Of a DNA stretch of 64,000 nt, positions 21,997 to 34,279 are shown one piece after another. The stretch lies in the NCBI GenBank assembly GCA_008508345.1, contig QNGE01000895.1:62001-126000 (forward strand). Direction: 5' to 3'. The notes under the pieces were generated by a model, which saw nothing but the letters and a program-made list of their open reading frames with translations, had not been told where the DNA came from and made no database searches. Origin of the DNA: Paragonimus westermani (lineage: Eukaryota > Platyhelminthes > Trematoda > Plagiorchiida > Troglotrematidae). The translations under genes and the position numbers were made by a program. Position 1 is the first letter of the stretch. The number at the start of each line of letters is the position of its first letter.

Positions 21997-22048
21997 ACAA
22001 AAACGTTTGGACGGTTCTGGTCTCACAAAATCTGGCGACACTGAATGT
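21997..22048 (+). CDS. gene B candidate exon 1 of those seen (52 nt)
   Basis: A textbook micro-exon setting: acceptor TCTTCTTTTCTGCAG, 52 bases, donor TGT|GTAAGT. One frame is open, entered in phase 2 and left in phase 0, reading QKRLDGSGLTKSGDTEC. This is the best pair of splice sites in the window. Upstream exons, including a start codon, were not found. Confidence 0.42.
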
Positions 22049-24946
22049 GTAAGTGCCATCTCAACGAGTATACCCACGCCTTTTTTAAAAAACTTTGCAA
22101 AACTTTATCCCTTCTTCAGGTTATACAGTAAAGCTCAGTGCTACTTTCATAGAATTAATTTTCGACTGGTCTGTTGTGGTTTACCTCAATCATTCACGGT
22201 AAATTTTCAATCCTTTTTTCGTAATTCTAATAGGGCCGAGAATCGCTGGGTGAACTAAAATGTAAACCATCTTTTACCAAGTGTATACAATGGAACCTAA
22301 CCGAAGATGGACAGATTAGTCACAATCTGAAGCGATTATACCTAACCGTCACCTTTGGATGATTTTGGCGATATTTTTCATCCGTACGTGCTTCACCGAT
22401 GTGTGAACCTGGTTTCACGTGTGTGAACAAAAAGGAATATCCATTACTGACGAGCCTTTTTACGTGGTTGATAACTGTATTACAGAAAAGAAATTGCATG
22501 TCACCCCTCTAACGATGTATTTGAGTGACAATCAGATGAATACGTCCATTGTTTTTCGGGCTAAACCACTGACAACCGTTTATGGCGACAGAATAGTTGA
22601 CCACAAGAATAGAGAACACTGTAATGCGACTGCTCTAAAGAAAAAAGTATTCAGAAAGACGATGACGGAAAAAATTATGTAGCAGTCAACCCGCCCTAAA
22701 CTGCAAAACGTTGGCGTAATGATCTTTGTGCAAGACAGCGAGTGAAGCATCAATTCAAAAGTGTACAGGACAGTTAACGAACCAAGAAATGTTTAGTTCC
22801 AGATTGGCATAGCTCACGCGTACAATACACATACCAAATAAGGCCAGTCAAGTGTGACATTTTGACATCTGATTGGTTACGGCCTTCCGCCTTAAGCACA
22901 ACACTCCAGGCATATCATTTTACCGAGGTATCTGGTATTTGAGGAGCAATACAAACAAATAAAAGCGTAGAAAAACGTAAGTTCGCTAACATAAAACCTG
23001 GAAAGCAGTGGTTAACAAACAGCCTGTTTGTCGCTCACCAGGCGGTCTGAGCGTTTTGGTTGGGTTATTTATACACTTGATTAGGATGGTAATATGCTGG
23101 TCATGTAACTACTGAATAAGAAAATTCCAATGTTTGTATTTGGACGTAGTTTCCATTAGCCATTTTTGTGCAGATTTCTGAGTGCCTTCTGTGTAGCAAA
23201 AACAAACGGTTATTTTGTTGAGGAATAAGAAATTCGCCACTGTAAAAAGTCAGAATGCACCGTAAATGACACTGCACAACCGCCCTCAGTAGAGTGAGTT
23301 CAAATTATGCGCATACAAGTCCACTCCGCTGAAACTGTACGTCGGGAAGGATGATGATTGCGTAAGATACTCTGAAGCCAAGGTCTCATTGGGTAAGTGA
23401 CGTAAGGTCGTACACTTTGACTGTGAGGTCGAAGTTCACGGGAACACGTAGTATGCACAGCAGTTGACTCAAGTGTTTAAGACGAAGAAACTGCGCTGGG
23501 AAAACATTATTGAACCTCTCCAGGCGATAAAACAAGTAACTACCGTATGATTGTTTGATAAAACAATATCCGTTTTCTGTTACAGGTGCGAGTGTTCCAG
23601 CCCAGACCCACAGTTATGACGAAATTTATCGAGGCTTATCTTACCAGTCTAAGCGGATGCTTTGTCACTGAATAACTTCTAACCTACCCCAAAACAGTTG
23701 GGTATCAGACATATCCAAACCAGCATGGCTGACTTCTAAATATAACATGAGGAACCGTCCCTTTGCCTAATTTTATCATCACGCCGTACATTCGCACATT
23801 TAGACACAGGTTGTCTGATATGTCAAACGATACGCAGGGCTAATGAATCACTACTAATAGAGTGTAACGGTAATTTCGAGAAAAAACGGCAAGTGATACC
23901 AAGCGAACGTAAGAAAATAATGAGGATCGATTCACAAAAATGAATGTCCAACCGGACTAATGACAAGGGACAATATTCAATTATGTGGAAGGTAAAAGAC
24001 GGACGTTTTCTTACAGCTTCGAAATCACTTATATATTGAGAATAAGTGAGGGTCCGCATCAATATAATTCTCGCCCAACTGGAGAGTACACGGTCTTGTG
24101 TTACCTTTTGTAACCATTATGAGAGACGATAAGAAAACAAGACCAACAGAGGAAAACAGCTGAAAGTAAACCTTTGAAATGCAAGAAATTACGTGCAACT
24201 CAGCAAGAAATCATTAGTAGAGACAACTGAAGGACGAGCTTGTAGGATGGAATGGATGTAGTGAACCGTTGACAACATCATTAAAAAAAGGTAACCGAAA
24301 CTCGCGCGAACGAGAAGTAATGACACTAATTTTTCATTTGAAAACCCACGGAGAGATTTCTAAAAATCAACTAACTGCTTACGATGATATTGTTCAGTTA
24401 TGCAGCATCCGCACCAACTATAGAGTCTAATGTTGCTGCCGGTCTTCGTATACCCGCACAAATTTTTGGAGCAAACGAAACGTTGATGCCAGAAGGGTGG
24501 TAAAATAAACGATACATGACAGCTCTACCTGACAATCTGTGATGCGCAATTTAGTCGCTGTGGTTTAAGAACTGGTTGGAAAATAGTAGCTTAACTTTGA
24601 AAATTGTTTGTCTCTTGGGCAGATGGAACTGGCTTTGTATGTTACGCTGTAGATTTGTTTGAGGTTGATAAGAATATTCCATTGCCCCAACTTGTCATCG
24701 GCCTGTGCAGGAAGAAATTAAAGTTATGCGAGGTGCAATCTTCTGCGTAGCACTCAATATCGTCCGGTTACCAGATGTCGCCTGCAGTGTTTTTCCCTAA
24801 TTTCAAACAATAACTCGGTAGTTGTTTAATGTCACAATACTGAAGCTCACAGAAAAGTTGATTGTTTACTGTCTGCTGTGATAATTACCCATTTTTAAAA
24901 ATCAGTTTTCTGCAAACGTTAGTTTTTCGTGTACCTGTCTACTAAG
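22049..24946. other. putative gene B intron
   Basis: No repeat recognised. An open plus stretch at 22419-22682, about 87 codons with protein-like composition, lacks matching splice sites in phase. Confidence 0.3.
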
Positions 24947-24988
24947 GGTTCCCATGTCCCAGATCACCGCTCCAACAAACATGACCAG
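24947..24988 (+). CDS. gene B candidate exon (42 nt, phase 0-0)
   Basis: Acceptor with a T-rich tract ending CTACTAAG; donor GACCAG|GTAACT is good. The 42 bases read GSHVPDHRSNKHDQ in phase 0, the phase required by the exon at 21997-22048. An alternative acceptor ending TGTCCCAG would shorten it to 26 nt and break the phase. Could alternatively splice to the terminal exon candidate at 25558. Confidence 0.32.
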
Positions 24989-25557
24989 GTAACTTTCATT
25001 ATCGCTGAATCAGAAGAGGTGATAAAACAGCCACATAAACTGTTATTAACTAACTCCTTGTCAATAGCTTCGTTTCAACTAAAGTCGTCTCAAAAATTTA
25101 TTACATTTCTGATGAATGGAACACTGATTCTCGATTTTTAATCGAATTAAATAACAATCTTTCAGTAAACGGTAGACATGTATATTTATTCAGGGTGGTA
25201 TTAATTGTTGAAAACCAGTTTGAATTTCAATGTTCCGGTAGGAATTATTTTTTTGGTGAATGGAAGTGCAGAGTGATTTTGAAGAATTGTGCCTTGAAAA
25301 GCTTCAAACAAATCATTATTTCAGGAAAAAGTTACCCAGGCCTTACTCCCGTGTTATATATTCTTCAATACATTTTGTTCGGTTTGTTTTATTCGTTATT
25401 AATTTAGTGACATCTCGTTAACCGTAACTTACCAGGTTCCTCTATTTTTCAAAAAGAATGTGCGATAACCTTGTTTACAATTCCGTTTCAATGAAAACCA
25501 CCTGAGACAAATGTTACTATCGGTTAGATCAATTTATGAATGGCTCACTTTCTCCAG

Positions 25558-25764
25558 GCAAGGAATCAGTGTGACCATGTGGAGCTAGAAACCTTGAATC
25601 TTTCTCCGCCAATGCAACATCCTGCAGCAGTCTTCAGATCAGCGTCTTACCAACTTAGAAGAAGAATTGCTGTCTACAGAACTTTAGCTTTACACCGGAT
25701 AACTGTGCTCTCAAAGTTGATCTTCAGGGAATCTGAATGGAAACTAAACACTGATGGCGGATAA
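25558..25764 (+). CDS. candidate alternative terminal exon
   Basis: A strong acceptor, CTCACTTTCTCCAG, followed in phase 0 by 68 open codons and a stop (segments RNQCDHVELETLNLSPP, HPAAVFRSASYQLRRRIAV). The phase agrees with the exit of the 24947-24988 exon, so it may be an alternative end of gene B. No donor inside. Not recognised. Confidence 0.3.
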   Translation, partial: ARNQCDHVELETLNLSPPMQHPAAVFRSASYQLRRRIAVYRTLALHRITVLSKLIFRESEWKLNTDGG

Positions 25765-26084
25765 CAGGTGTCAATGGCGTTAATATAGGTTTGATTTCTG
25801 TATCGCCTATAGACCTTTAAGGACCCGTCAATTCAGGCAAATCTACGAGCGGATACCTCTTTCCCGGCGACCGCACTTTGCTTGTTAACTATCTGGAGGA
25901 AATATTTTTGTTTTTAATCTGTTGACATCATTAGAAGCAACGAGTATAACTGTGTACCAGCATATAAAGAACAAACCCTTCATAAGTGGATCGAATTTCA
26001 GTCGTACTATATAACAGCGTCCAATAACGAAAGGTTTCTGTCTAAATTCAATTCAGCCAACCCCTAGACTGAAATTTTTCTCAT
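25765..26084. other. putative gene B intron
   Basis: Nothing recognised. Confidence 0.3.
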
Positions 26085-26400
26085 ATCATAGCTCGTTGCC
26101 TAGACAATGGTTTGAACTTTGGGTTCGTGCTTTTGAGGTGCACGTCAATCACAACGCCACTGAACTCACGTTAGGAGTGACCGAATTACTCACAGTCGAG
26201 TGTGACCAAGTGTAATTAGGATAGGTCGATTGAGCCTTATGTAAGTTCTATAACACACCTGTTAACACGGCTGATTCACAGAAACCTGGGCAGAAGTTCA
26301 AATCCCGGTAGTGATGCAAGCATGTATGAATGGTGGAATATAGACCACACCAAGGAGAGAGGCCCAGTGTTCTCTGAGTAAGAAGGCTGTGAATACCTCA
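26085..26400 (-). mobile_element. family A SINE doublet, decayed
   Basis: About 26085-26200 carries the inverted tRNA-like head of family A: the complement reads ATTCGGTCACTCCTAACG and TTCAGTGGC, with a B-box-like TTCAAACC. About 26255-26400 carries a plus-strand head with B box AGTTCAAATCCCGG (near 26297-26310), then a decayed 3' part without a working hammerhead. Again a minus copy followed by a plus copy. Confidence 0.5.
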
Positions 26401-27031
26401 TGATTAATATTTTGTGAATTCTTTCTACCTGTTAACAAGCAAATACTTTGTTAAATAACTATATGGCGATAACCACTTAGCAACTGCGTTCAACTGTTTC
26501 TCATCAGTGATGCAACTGATTAGAATGATGGTGGTTGTTTGCATCTTTCAGAAATGAATCTGGGGCAGAAATCTTTAGACAGTCGTCTGATTTGAAACCG
26601 ACAACTGCTTTAATCAAACCTTTAGATTACGTTTAGAAAGTACTCCTCTACCTAAACATGTGGCGATCCGTTTTACAGGATTATACTGCTGTTATTCCTG
26701 TCTTGTCTGATCTCAAGGCTTGGAGAAACAGGCCAAGAAGAACATTAGAACTACTCTACGTGTCCGAGCTTCAACCAAGATTGATAATTTTCCAAAATTT
26801 TTCAGCCGAAGGCCTGATTTATTAACAGCCGCTGAGTGTTCAGACCACGTTTAACGATTAACAGATGAGAACGTTGAAGTTTGACAAACTTTCATTCTAA
26901 AAACGACCAGCAGTAAGTTTTCAGAACTAGGCGAACCGAAAGGAGTGAATCAAAGATGCAAACGAAACACAGGAACATAGGATTTTATTTTAACACTCAC
27001 CGTGTTCGACGTCAACCTGAGGGGTCATCAG
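26401..27031. other. putative gene B intron with two acceptor-linked open stretches
   Basis: After acceptors ending GCATCTTTCAG (26551) and CCGTTTTACAG (about 26680), frames open for 27 and 48 codons and stop without donors (for example DYTAVIPVLSDLKAWRN in the second). They may be cryptic or alternative terminal exons; by length alone they are compatible with chance. Confidence 0.25.
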
Positions 27032-27136
27032 GCAATTCTCAGTCGAATTCAAACAGTGCTTCTTAGATCGCAGTCTCATATTGAAAATTGTCTGAAAAAG
27101 CAAATCCAGCCGAATACAGTAGACCAAATTCAACAA
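27032..27136 (+). CDS. gene B candidate exon (105 nt, phase 0-0)
   Basis: The frame is open from 26983 through the donor and reads AILSRIQTVLLRSQSHIEN then CLKKQIQPNTVDQIQQ, a helical sequence. The acceptor (TCATCAG at 27031) is only moderate and the donor CAA|GTATGT has a non-ideal last exon base. Phase 0 on both sides, in agreement with neighbouring gene B exons. Confidence 0.32.
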
Positions 27137-30100
27137 GTATGTGCAGCTACTTGACTTTTCTGCCTGTTCCTGATTCTCTAGTGGGATTTCTGTGTACGAG
27201 CACAGAGGGGAGTAGTTTCGATTGTTTTTGTCCGCGCTTTAGTGCAACCTATGGGAAATAGACATCTACAAGCACATATTACACGACTACTGATTACTTC
27301 CTAACTGGGTTGATGGGTTTGTCGATTCGGTGGACAGAGCTAACACTGGCTGGACAGACATGTGTTGGAATCTGGCTGGTTAGTAAGACAGCATGACAAC
27401 GCTTGTGAAAAAGACAGTTTGGAAGCAACTGGACAACTCAAGTGTTAGTTAGATTAGTATTTAGCAATAAAAATAACCGTACTTGATCAAAACAGCTTAC
27501 AAGTGTTCAGAATTTTGGTCCGTATCAATCCCTTTGATACCGACTAGAGCATACCATTACTCGGTTAGCAAATGCCCCAAACCGACATTTACTCGCAACA
27601 AACAAACTAACAACAAGCAGTATTAGTTTCCAAAAGCTTGCTAACCGATGACAGCAATGATGAACTATTCGCTTCATTTCCTAAAGACCGAATAGAATAT
27701 TGCGTTTCTTGAAATGCATCGATTAGCGATATTCAATCGAGACCATCCTTGCACAGCTTTTGTCTCAGCATATTTTTTGCGACGTTATTCCATGTGTTCA
27801 CCAAAATGGAGACAATGATATAGTGCTTCACTTAACATCGTTTCAATCAAACGGGCGCAAACAAAGTTATTAACCGTGTACTTAAAAGCGAAACGATTAA
27901 CTGACTGTTAGTTTCCCAAATTACCTTGCTACTTTAGTTATTAGTTATTAGTCCCGCCTACGTTTCACAAAAAGTTGTTTTCTGCGGAACTGAAGGAACT
28001 GAAAGTGCTGTTTTCTTGTAGCACAATACGACCATTTGCCTGCATGGAAATAATCAACAAAATTATTCGGAAGGCTTCTAAAAAGTATTTTTTTATTTGT
28101 TTCCCGTCAAATAGAATGTATTTTTAAACGGATCGCTCAAAGTGACTGGCGGAAATATGTGTACAGCTTCTCACTGATTTATTTTAAGCTGAACGACAAT
28201 CTCATGGCGGAGCACTCTTGTTTTCCAGTTGCCGACTTTATACCTCACTGAAGGAGAGCTAGTTGGCTAAAATCGACTGACGAGTTCACCAAACGTCATG
28301 TCCTTATAGACAAACAGCTGGGGATAGCAATAGCTGGAGAAAGAACGGTTACCACATGCAGTATTATCATACCACTATACTAGTGTTACGTAAGGCGATA
28401 ACGGAGAAGCTGATTGAACAATTTATTAGGTTGAGTAACCAAACTTTGAACGAGCATATGACCGCTCGGTACATTATTCACAACGATGTTTTCGCTGTTA
28501 AATCAAATGGAGATCGTTCGATTGATTTCACTGGACAAGTGTTTTGTTCATTCCTTTTTGGTAATGTCTCGCACAAACGTAGTTGTGGTTAACGCTGGCC
28601 ATTTATAATTGTTGAGTTCGTGATACTGGTTATCTGTACAAGTTAATAACCGATGATGTTATCTGCTGGGTTTATCAGAGAATACGTGTGTTCTACTTCT
28701 TATTATCTCCCTATCTGGGTGACCAAACAAAACCGTCGGGAAACACTTCAGTCCCAAACCACATGAGTCGTTTGTCCAACTTGAACACTGTATTAATCAA
28801 ATGGACAATGTGCAGCCGACTCTGTATCCTACGATAGTCATTTCATCTGGCAAGGCGTGCCTACTCACAGTGATTTCCCTGCAGTGAGTGAGCTAGTTAG
28901 CCACAAATACTAAACATTTATCCCTATATTCAGAAAACGCACTACTGGTTTACGTTAAGTACCACCGAGTTTCTTGTACATTACAGTGAAACTGATGTCG
29001 TGAGCGACTGTTATTCATGAAAAAAGTTACTCAGAAGAAACTTGTAGCGAACAGGCTTGTTTTTGGCGATTCACCGGAAACAAGCTATTCACTTTTTTCA
29101 TATGGAAAACGTTTTAAAGACTCCACCGAATGCCAAGAAATCGGTCAGAACGGTGATATCCCTAATATTGACCTTTGCTTAGGGCATTGGTATTGGATTG
29201 TGTACCCCCGAATTCCTCGTTCAGAAGAAGTTCTTGCGGGCATTCTATCTTCTCCGGTCAACAACAATTTAAGCTAACAACCCGGAAGAATGATTGCGTA
29301 ATCACCAAGAAAAGCACAGTCTGAAACCTCTACCGACCAATTTTATAACCCAACCCGGTTATCCTTTCCATAATTGTAGTGTTGTTACTGGTCTGGCGAT
29401 CAGGTGCAAAACAAGCCTTCTTTGCTGCTTTGTCATTCCGACAACGTAGGCGGACATTTTTGAACAAACTGAAAAGGGGAGGGAATTTACCTTACAATAT
29501 TAGTTTACTCGCTCACAAACTGTATTCTTTTCATTATATTGGAAGTGGGATTAAAAATGACAAACTCAATAAAATCCCTTGTTTTCACTACTGTTAACCA
29601 AGGTCACCTTGTCAGTGTGCCGGCCACGATGGCATATTCAGTCTGGGTTACTTTGTCAAAGTAAAATTTTATACTCATGCTATCACTGTGGCCGCACAAT
29701 GGGAACTTGCGTGAACATTTATCCTCATACTCTGGTAAATTGCTATCAGTTTTTATAAGCTGCATTTACGTGTAGAATTGACAGCCAAATTGATAACTTT
29801 GGCTTTTCGAAGGGCCATGCGCATGTAAACATTCCGTTTGCGCTGACTCAGAGAACACGCAGCCTTCTACCAGTCGAATAACACGTGAAGAATAACGAAC
29901 ACGGATTAGTGGCTTGTAATTTAGCGTCGTATAAAAATTCGCCGGTGTTGATTTAAACCGGCAACGTTACAGGATATTCTCAAAATCTTGCCTTCTAACT
30001 TTGATGAGAGATACTCAGCTTATTTCTCTACTTCGTTGCTAATGAAGTGCATGTGGGACGACAGGGTTAGTAAAGCCGGCAGATCTTTTGCGAGATAAAA

Positions 30101-31354
30101 TCTGAGCTCAACATCGATGTGTTATGGGATAATTTTTCTGAGGTATATCAGCGAACATTTCTCAAAATTCAAGCAGTTGAAAATAAGACATCTAAATATA
30201 ATAGATTTTTGCATACAGGACTGGCATTCATTTATTAAGAGTGTGTTGAAAATAACAGACAAAATTACTTGTTTCAAAGTCCAAATATTTTGAGTTTCTT
30301 CATATTGCGTGCCCTGTTTTAGGTTTGTTATCAGGAACATGAAAATAATCTTTGTGAACCGTGTGGAATTTACAATGATGCCTGACGTGTGGTTTCACCA
30401 GATTAACTTATTAAACCCAACCAAACTAATAAATAAATGGGAGAAGATTAATGTCTCCCTACTAGGCTTTGTTTTAAGAAAAGTATTTCCTGGTTGCATC
30501 CAGTGTACCTATTCTTTTGGAAACTGTTTTTGGCAAGTTATATCACTTTATCTCTGACTACCAAGACGACCGAATTATGAGGCACGTGCTGATTACAAAT
30601 GGTTGTTCCAATAGTTTGAGCGTATTTCCCATGCTTTTTACTTTTCTTCTGAATATCGATCCGTTTAAGTTCAAACTCCATTTTTATCCAAAAATACTGC
30701 GACTATTAAAGCGCATAGGTTTTCTTTTAAAGAAAACGGAAGGTCTGTTAAGCTGAACCAATTTTCTTGGAAACATTAGTTTGGATAAAAATTTTATGCT
30801 AAGAATTAACCTCCATCACTGCTTTGTCTACAACTCTTCCGTAATACATTTTATTTAAATGTTTGGAGAAACCGTTTCTTAGTTAGAATAATTTCTGGAC
30901 TTAACATCAAAACATGAAATTAATGTTCAGCCGTTTGCTGGCGTGTATTGATCTGAATTTTAGTTCAAAACCTTTATCGTTAGGTTATCGTTCGAAGTTA
31001 CTCGTTTATTTACTATGTCACACAACCAATGTCAACACACGATTCTGGTAAGATAGTAGGGTTGACCTAAATGCAATGTTTTCTTCAGCGTAATCAATCA
31101 ACAGATCATGTATAGGCTGAGCAAGACTAAACGATTCTGAGGGCTCTAATAGACGGGGAATTTCAAGCTTACTAGCTCGTGCAAGTAGGGCTGGTTATGC
31201 AATTTTGTCTAGTTGGGCATATTGGAAAAATTCGGTGTAATAGAAATTTCCCAAGAAACGGAAATGTTTTCGTGTCTATGATCGCCGACGTAAAAATGTG
31301 TTAATTCATTGCTTCCACTTGAGTGAACGTTTAATGCTTTCCTTTTTTCATCAG
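27137..31354. other. putative gene B intron
   Basis: About 4.2 kb without repeats I recognise. Open stretches at 28356-28592, 29017-29277 and 30309-30756 lack good splice sites. It ends in a strong acceptor, CTTTCCTTTTTTCATCAG (31354). Confidence 0.3.
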
Positions 31355-31408
31355 ATTATGTCTCATGGTGAAAACGCCGCTTCCAAACAAACCAACTTAA
31401 CTCTGCGG
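31355..31408 (+). CDS. gene B candidate exon (54 nt, phase 0-0)
   Basis: A strong polypyrimidine acceptor and a donor CTGCGG|GTAAGC. Only the phase 0 frame is open; it reads IMSHGENAASKQTNLTLR. Length divisible by three, so it could be skipped without breaking the frame. It is followed by a 159-nt intron. Confidence 0.42.
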
Positions 31409-31567
31409 GTAAGCTGATATAATTCCTTCCAGAAATAAAAGCGTATACCGTTATTTTTTGTCAGATACCTATTTGTGATATTTGTCATGTGTAACTTTTG
31501 TTTCCGTAAAGGTTTTGTGTGTGAGATGAGCGACGGCTTTTAGGGTTAATAATATTGATCTTCAAAG

Positions 31568-31636
31568 CTTAAGCGGATGCGTCCTGAAGCAGACAAGAGT
31601 GCAAAAATTATTGAGGAAAATCAAAGCCATAACAAG
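31568..31636 (+). CDS. gene B candidate exon (69 nt, phase 0-0)
   Basis: Reads LKRMRPEADKSAKIIEEN then QSHNK in phase 0, a charged helical segment, with acceptor ATCTTCAAAG and donor AACAAG|GTAGCC (moderate). Another frame is also open, so the assignment rests on phase agreement and composition. Confidence 0.38.
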
Positions 31637-33174
31637 GTAGCCATCTGTCTTCTTCACTGTGCTGCAGCACACACAAATGTTGTTTGGGTTACAAGAAAAT
31701 GGGTACGATACGTAAAATCCTGAACAACACAAGCTAAGCCTCAGTCGTTCTATGAAGCATATCAGCTATGAACGTGATCGAAGTCATTCTGATTCCAGAC
31801 TTTAGTCAATCGCTACATAAGTAATCAAATGAAGCTGTGCTCATGACGGCATAAAAAAGTTTATGCATATAGTTATGTCGCAAATTTCACAATTAACCCA
31901 TAAAGCGAGAAAGTTGGAGTAAAATCGTTTCGTACATCCAGGATTTTAAAAACTTTCAGACGGTTGTCTTTTGATTGATTTTTACTCCGTACGCACTAAG
32001 AAAGAAGTAATTTGTTTTTTCACAAATTTTTCTACGTTTGACATTTCGTGCTTGACACTTGCACACTGCGATAGTTAAAAAACATCAATACTTTTTTAAA
32101 CTGACCTTTTTGATATGGTCCATCCGTTTTGAATATTGGCTATATTTTGGGACCTTCTACTGTAAGGTTTTTCATCTCATTTTTACATATGATGTCAACA
32201 ATTGACACTTACTCTATTGTGCACATGACAATATTTATACTTTAATTCACGACTAATAATGACAGCTTTCTTTGAACATGACTAAATACCTTCCACACAC
32301 ACATTGATATTTCTTAAACTACTTCAGCGTAGATATAACGCATAATTTCAAACAGAATGCTCCGTTAGTGGTGGTAATTAATTTGTCTCGAAACATTGGT
32401 TACGTTTAGTGGAATTGAGTTTTTGATGTGATTGTTGCAATAACCAATAGCTGTACACAAAATCGATAATGATTAACCAGAAATCAGTATCGGTTCACCA
32501 TCAGACTTGGTCCCATTGACGATTTCATGGAATTAGACTGCAGCATTCAAAATTATGAACCCGTTTGACGAGCCGTCGCACCATTGACAATGATTGTATA
32601 CTTACATGAATCATCAATGCGGTATTCACTTGTGTTAAGTACAAAGTGGAAACTTTAGAAAAAGTGTTTTATATTTAACATTGAACTTAAAAGTAAAATA
32701 GTAGTGTGTATTTCTTTTGTCCATCATTCAAACTGCATCGTCAACATTCAAAATGGTGACTGTCCATACGCAGCATAATATGAGGTAAGACCTAAAAATT
32801 CATAGAGTCAAACATGGACGTTAACACTGCATAAGGTTATGATAATGGTCGTGTTGTGTTCAACTGGGTGAGCGTGCTTTACGATTACTGCCGATCAACT
32901 AAACTCCATACCAGTGCATGTATGCTACTCCACAATGTGATAGGTAAATTCAGTTGTATCATACAAGGCTTCTGTTCGCTAGCAAATGCAAACCATACGG
33001 CATTCACCGAACACTGTACTTCGAAAATCTCCGTGTTGGTAGAACTAGCTAAACAAAGCGTCGAAATGTAGATCAGTTATGGATAGTATGATATTATCGT
33101 TCACTTTCGAAAACTTGTTGATTTTGTAATCCTATTTGTAAATCAGTGAACAGGTGACATCTGCTGCTTTCTAG
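31637..33174. other. putative gene B intron
   Basis: No repeats recognised; ends with acceptor CTGCTGCTTTCTAG. Confidence 0.3.
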
Positions 33175-33298
33175 GTTCGGTTTGGCCAAATGGCCCAGAA
33201 TCGGATAAAAAAAGATGAGTTACTGAAGACGGCAAGATGGTTCGCACGACATTATGTCACAGGCAAAGTTCTGGCAGTAAAACTCAAACATTTAAGAG
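33175..33298 (+). CDS. gene B candidate exon (124 nt, phase 0-1)
   Basis: A strong acceptor and a good donor, AAGAG|GTAAAT. Only one of three frames is open: 41 codons including MAQNRIKKDELLKTARWF and HYVTGKVLAVKLKHLR, basic and helical. Entry phase 0 matches the previous exon, exit phase 1. No family recognised. Confidence 0.42.
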
Positions 33299-34184
33299 GT
33301 AAATCGTCGGGCAAGAGCATCGCCTCAATTTTCGTAACGCAGCGTCTGCCAATAACGAACAAGTAACGTGTTAGATCGTTCTATACCTAGGACATAACCT
33401 GGAAACCGGCTCTCATGAACGTACGGCAGAAAACACCGCTTGTGTCGACAAGAACTAACATTAAAAAACCGCACGCCAAAAGACAGCATCAGTTTGGTTC
33501 ACGTTGCGAACTGAGGATCCTGTAGATTGCACAATTCGAAATCGTTGGCAAATGAGCGGAAAAGAGTGGGTGGGCTTCAAAGCAAAGACAGATAGTTTTG
33601 ACAAAAATTATCCAATGAACCTCTTGCACAACAATCCTAACTAAAATCGATGGAGTGGAATACTATTTTTGGTGTATTTTTTTCCGAAAAATATTCATAA
33701 ATGTTCGCTAACACTAATGAACCACGTTTTAGTTACTGTTGTCAGACTGTTCTTTGTGAACGTACCACAGTATTGTCGACGCATTAACACTCGGCATCAA
33801 ATAGCAAAATGAGGAAAGGACTTTCATCCACAAAATGCTCTGACGAAAAACGTGTTTTAATCACATCCAGTGTTTTGAAACACCCAAATTTACAGAATGT
33901 TTTAGCTGACAATAGCCAGGTTGACACAGGAACTGATATTTGCAACTGTCGCAGAAGAAGTGTAACTGGAGATGAGACAAAGAACTGCTTAATGGGTCAG
34001 TACCAATTCATCTCTCGCATTATTTGCAAGTGTTGAGTAAACGACATCATCAGTTCCCAATAGCTGCAATCAAAGTAAAAACGTAGGGTATCTCGAGACA
34101 AAACGAACCTTCTTGCTTCATGTGGCTAGTGTATTATAGGGAACCGGATATCCCGTATACAACAGTAATTCAGTTTTTTTACAG
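33299..34184. other. putative gene B intron
   Basis: The open stretch at 33809-34036 has a fair donor near 33994 but no acceptor in the needed phase. It ends in the acceptor ATTCAGTTTTTTTACAG. Confidence 0.3.
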
Positions 34185-34279
34185 CCATCGTTATTGTGTT
34201 TCTTTTATCGAGCGCGGGAGTAAGGTTACTTATTGGAGCTCCTAATTATTCGTGGGCTGACATCCAGAGATTCCGCTAA
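34185..34279 (+). CDS. gene B candidate last exon with membrane tail
   Basis: A very strong acceptor. In phase 1, as required by 33175-33298, it reads a hydrophobic run IVIVFLLSSAG, then VRLLIGAPNYSW and a stop TAA at 34277-34279. The hydrophobic run close to the C-terminus would suit a tail-anchored or single-pass membrane protein. An internal GGGA|GTAAGG could be an alternative donor. No AATAAA was found within about 1 kb downstream, which weakens the model. Confidence 0.36.

Noticed and set aside
28276..28300. ACTGACGAGTTCACC as a hammerhead core
   Set aside because: No stem II complement and no GAAA follow; the same applies to ACTGACGAG near 22446.
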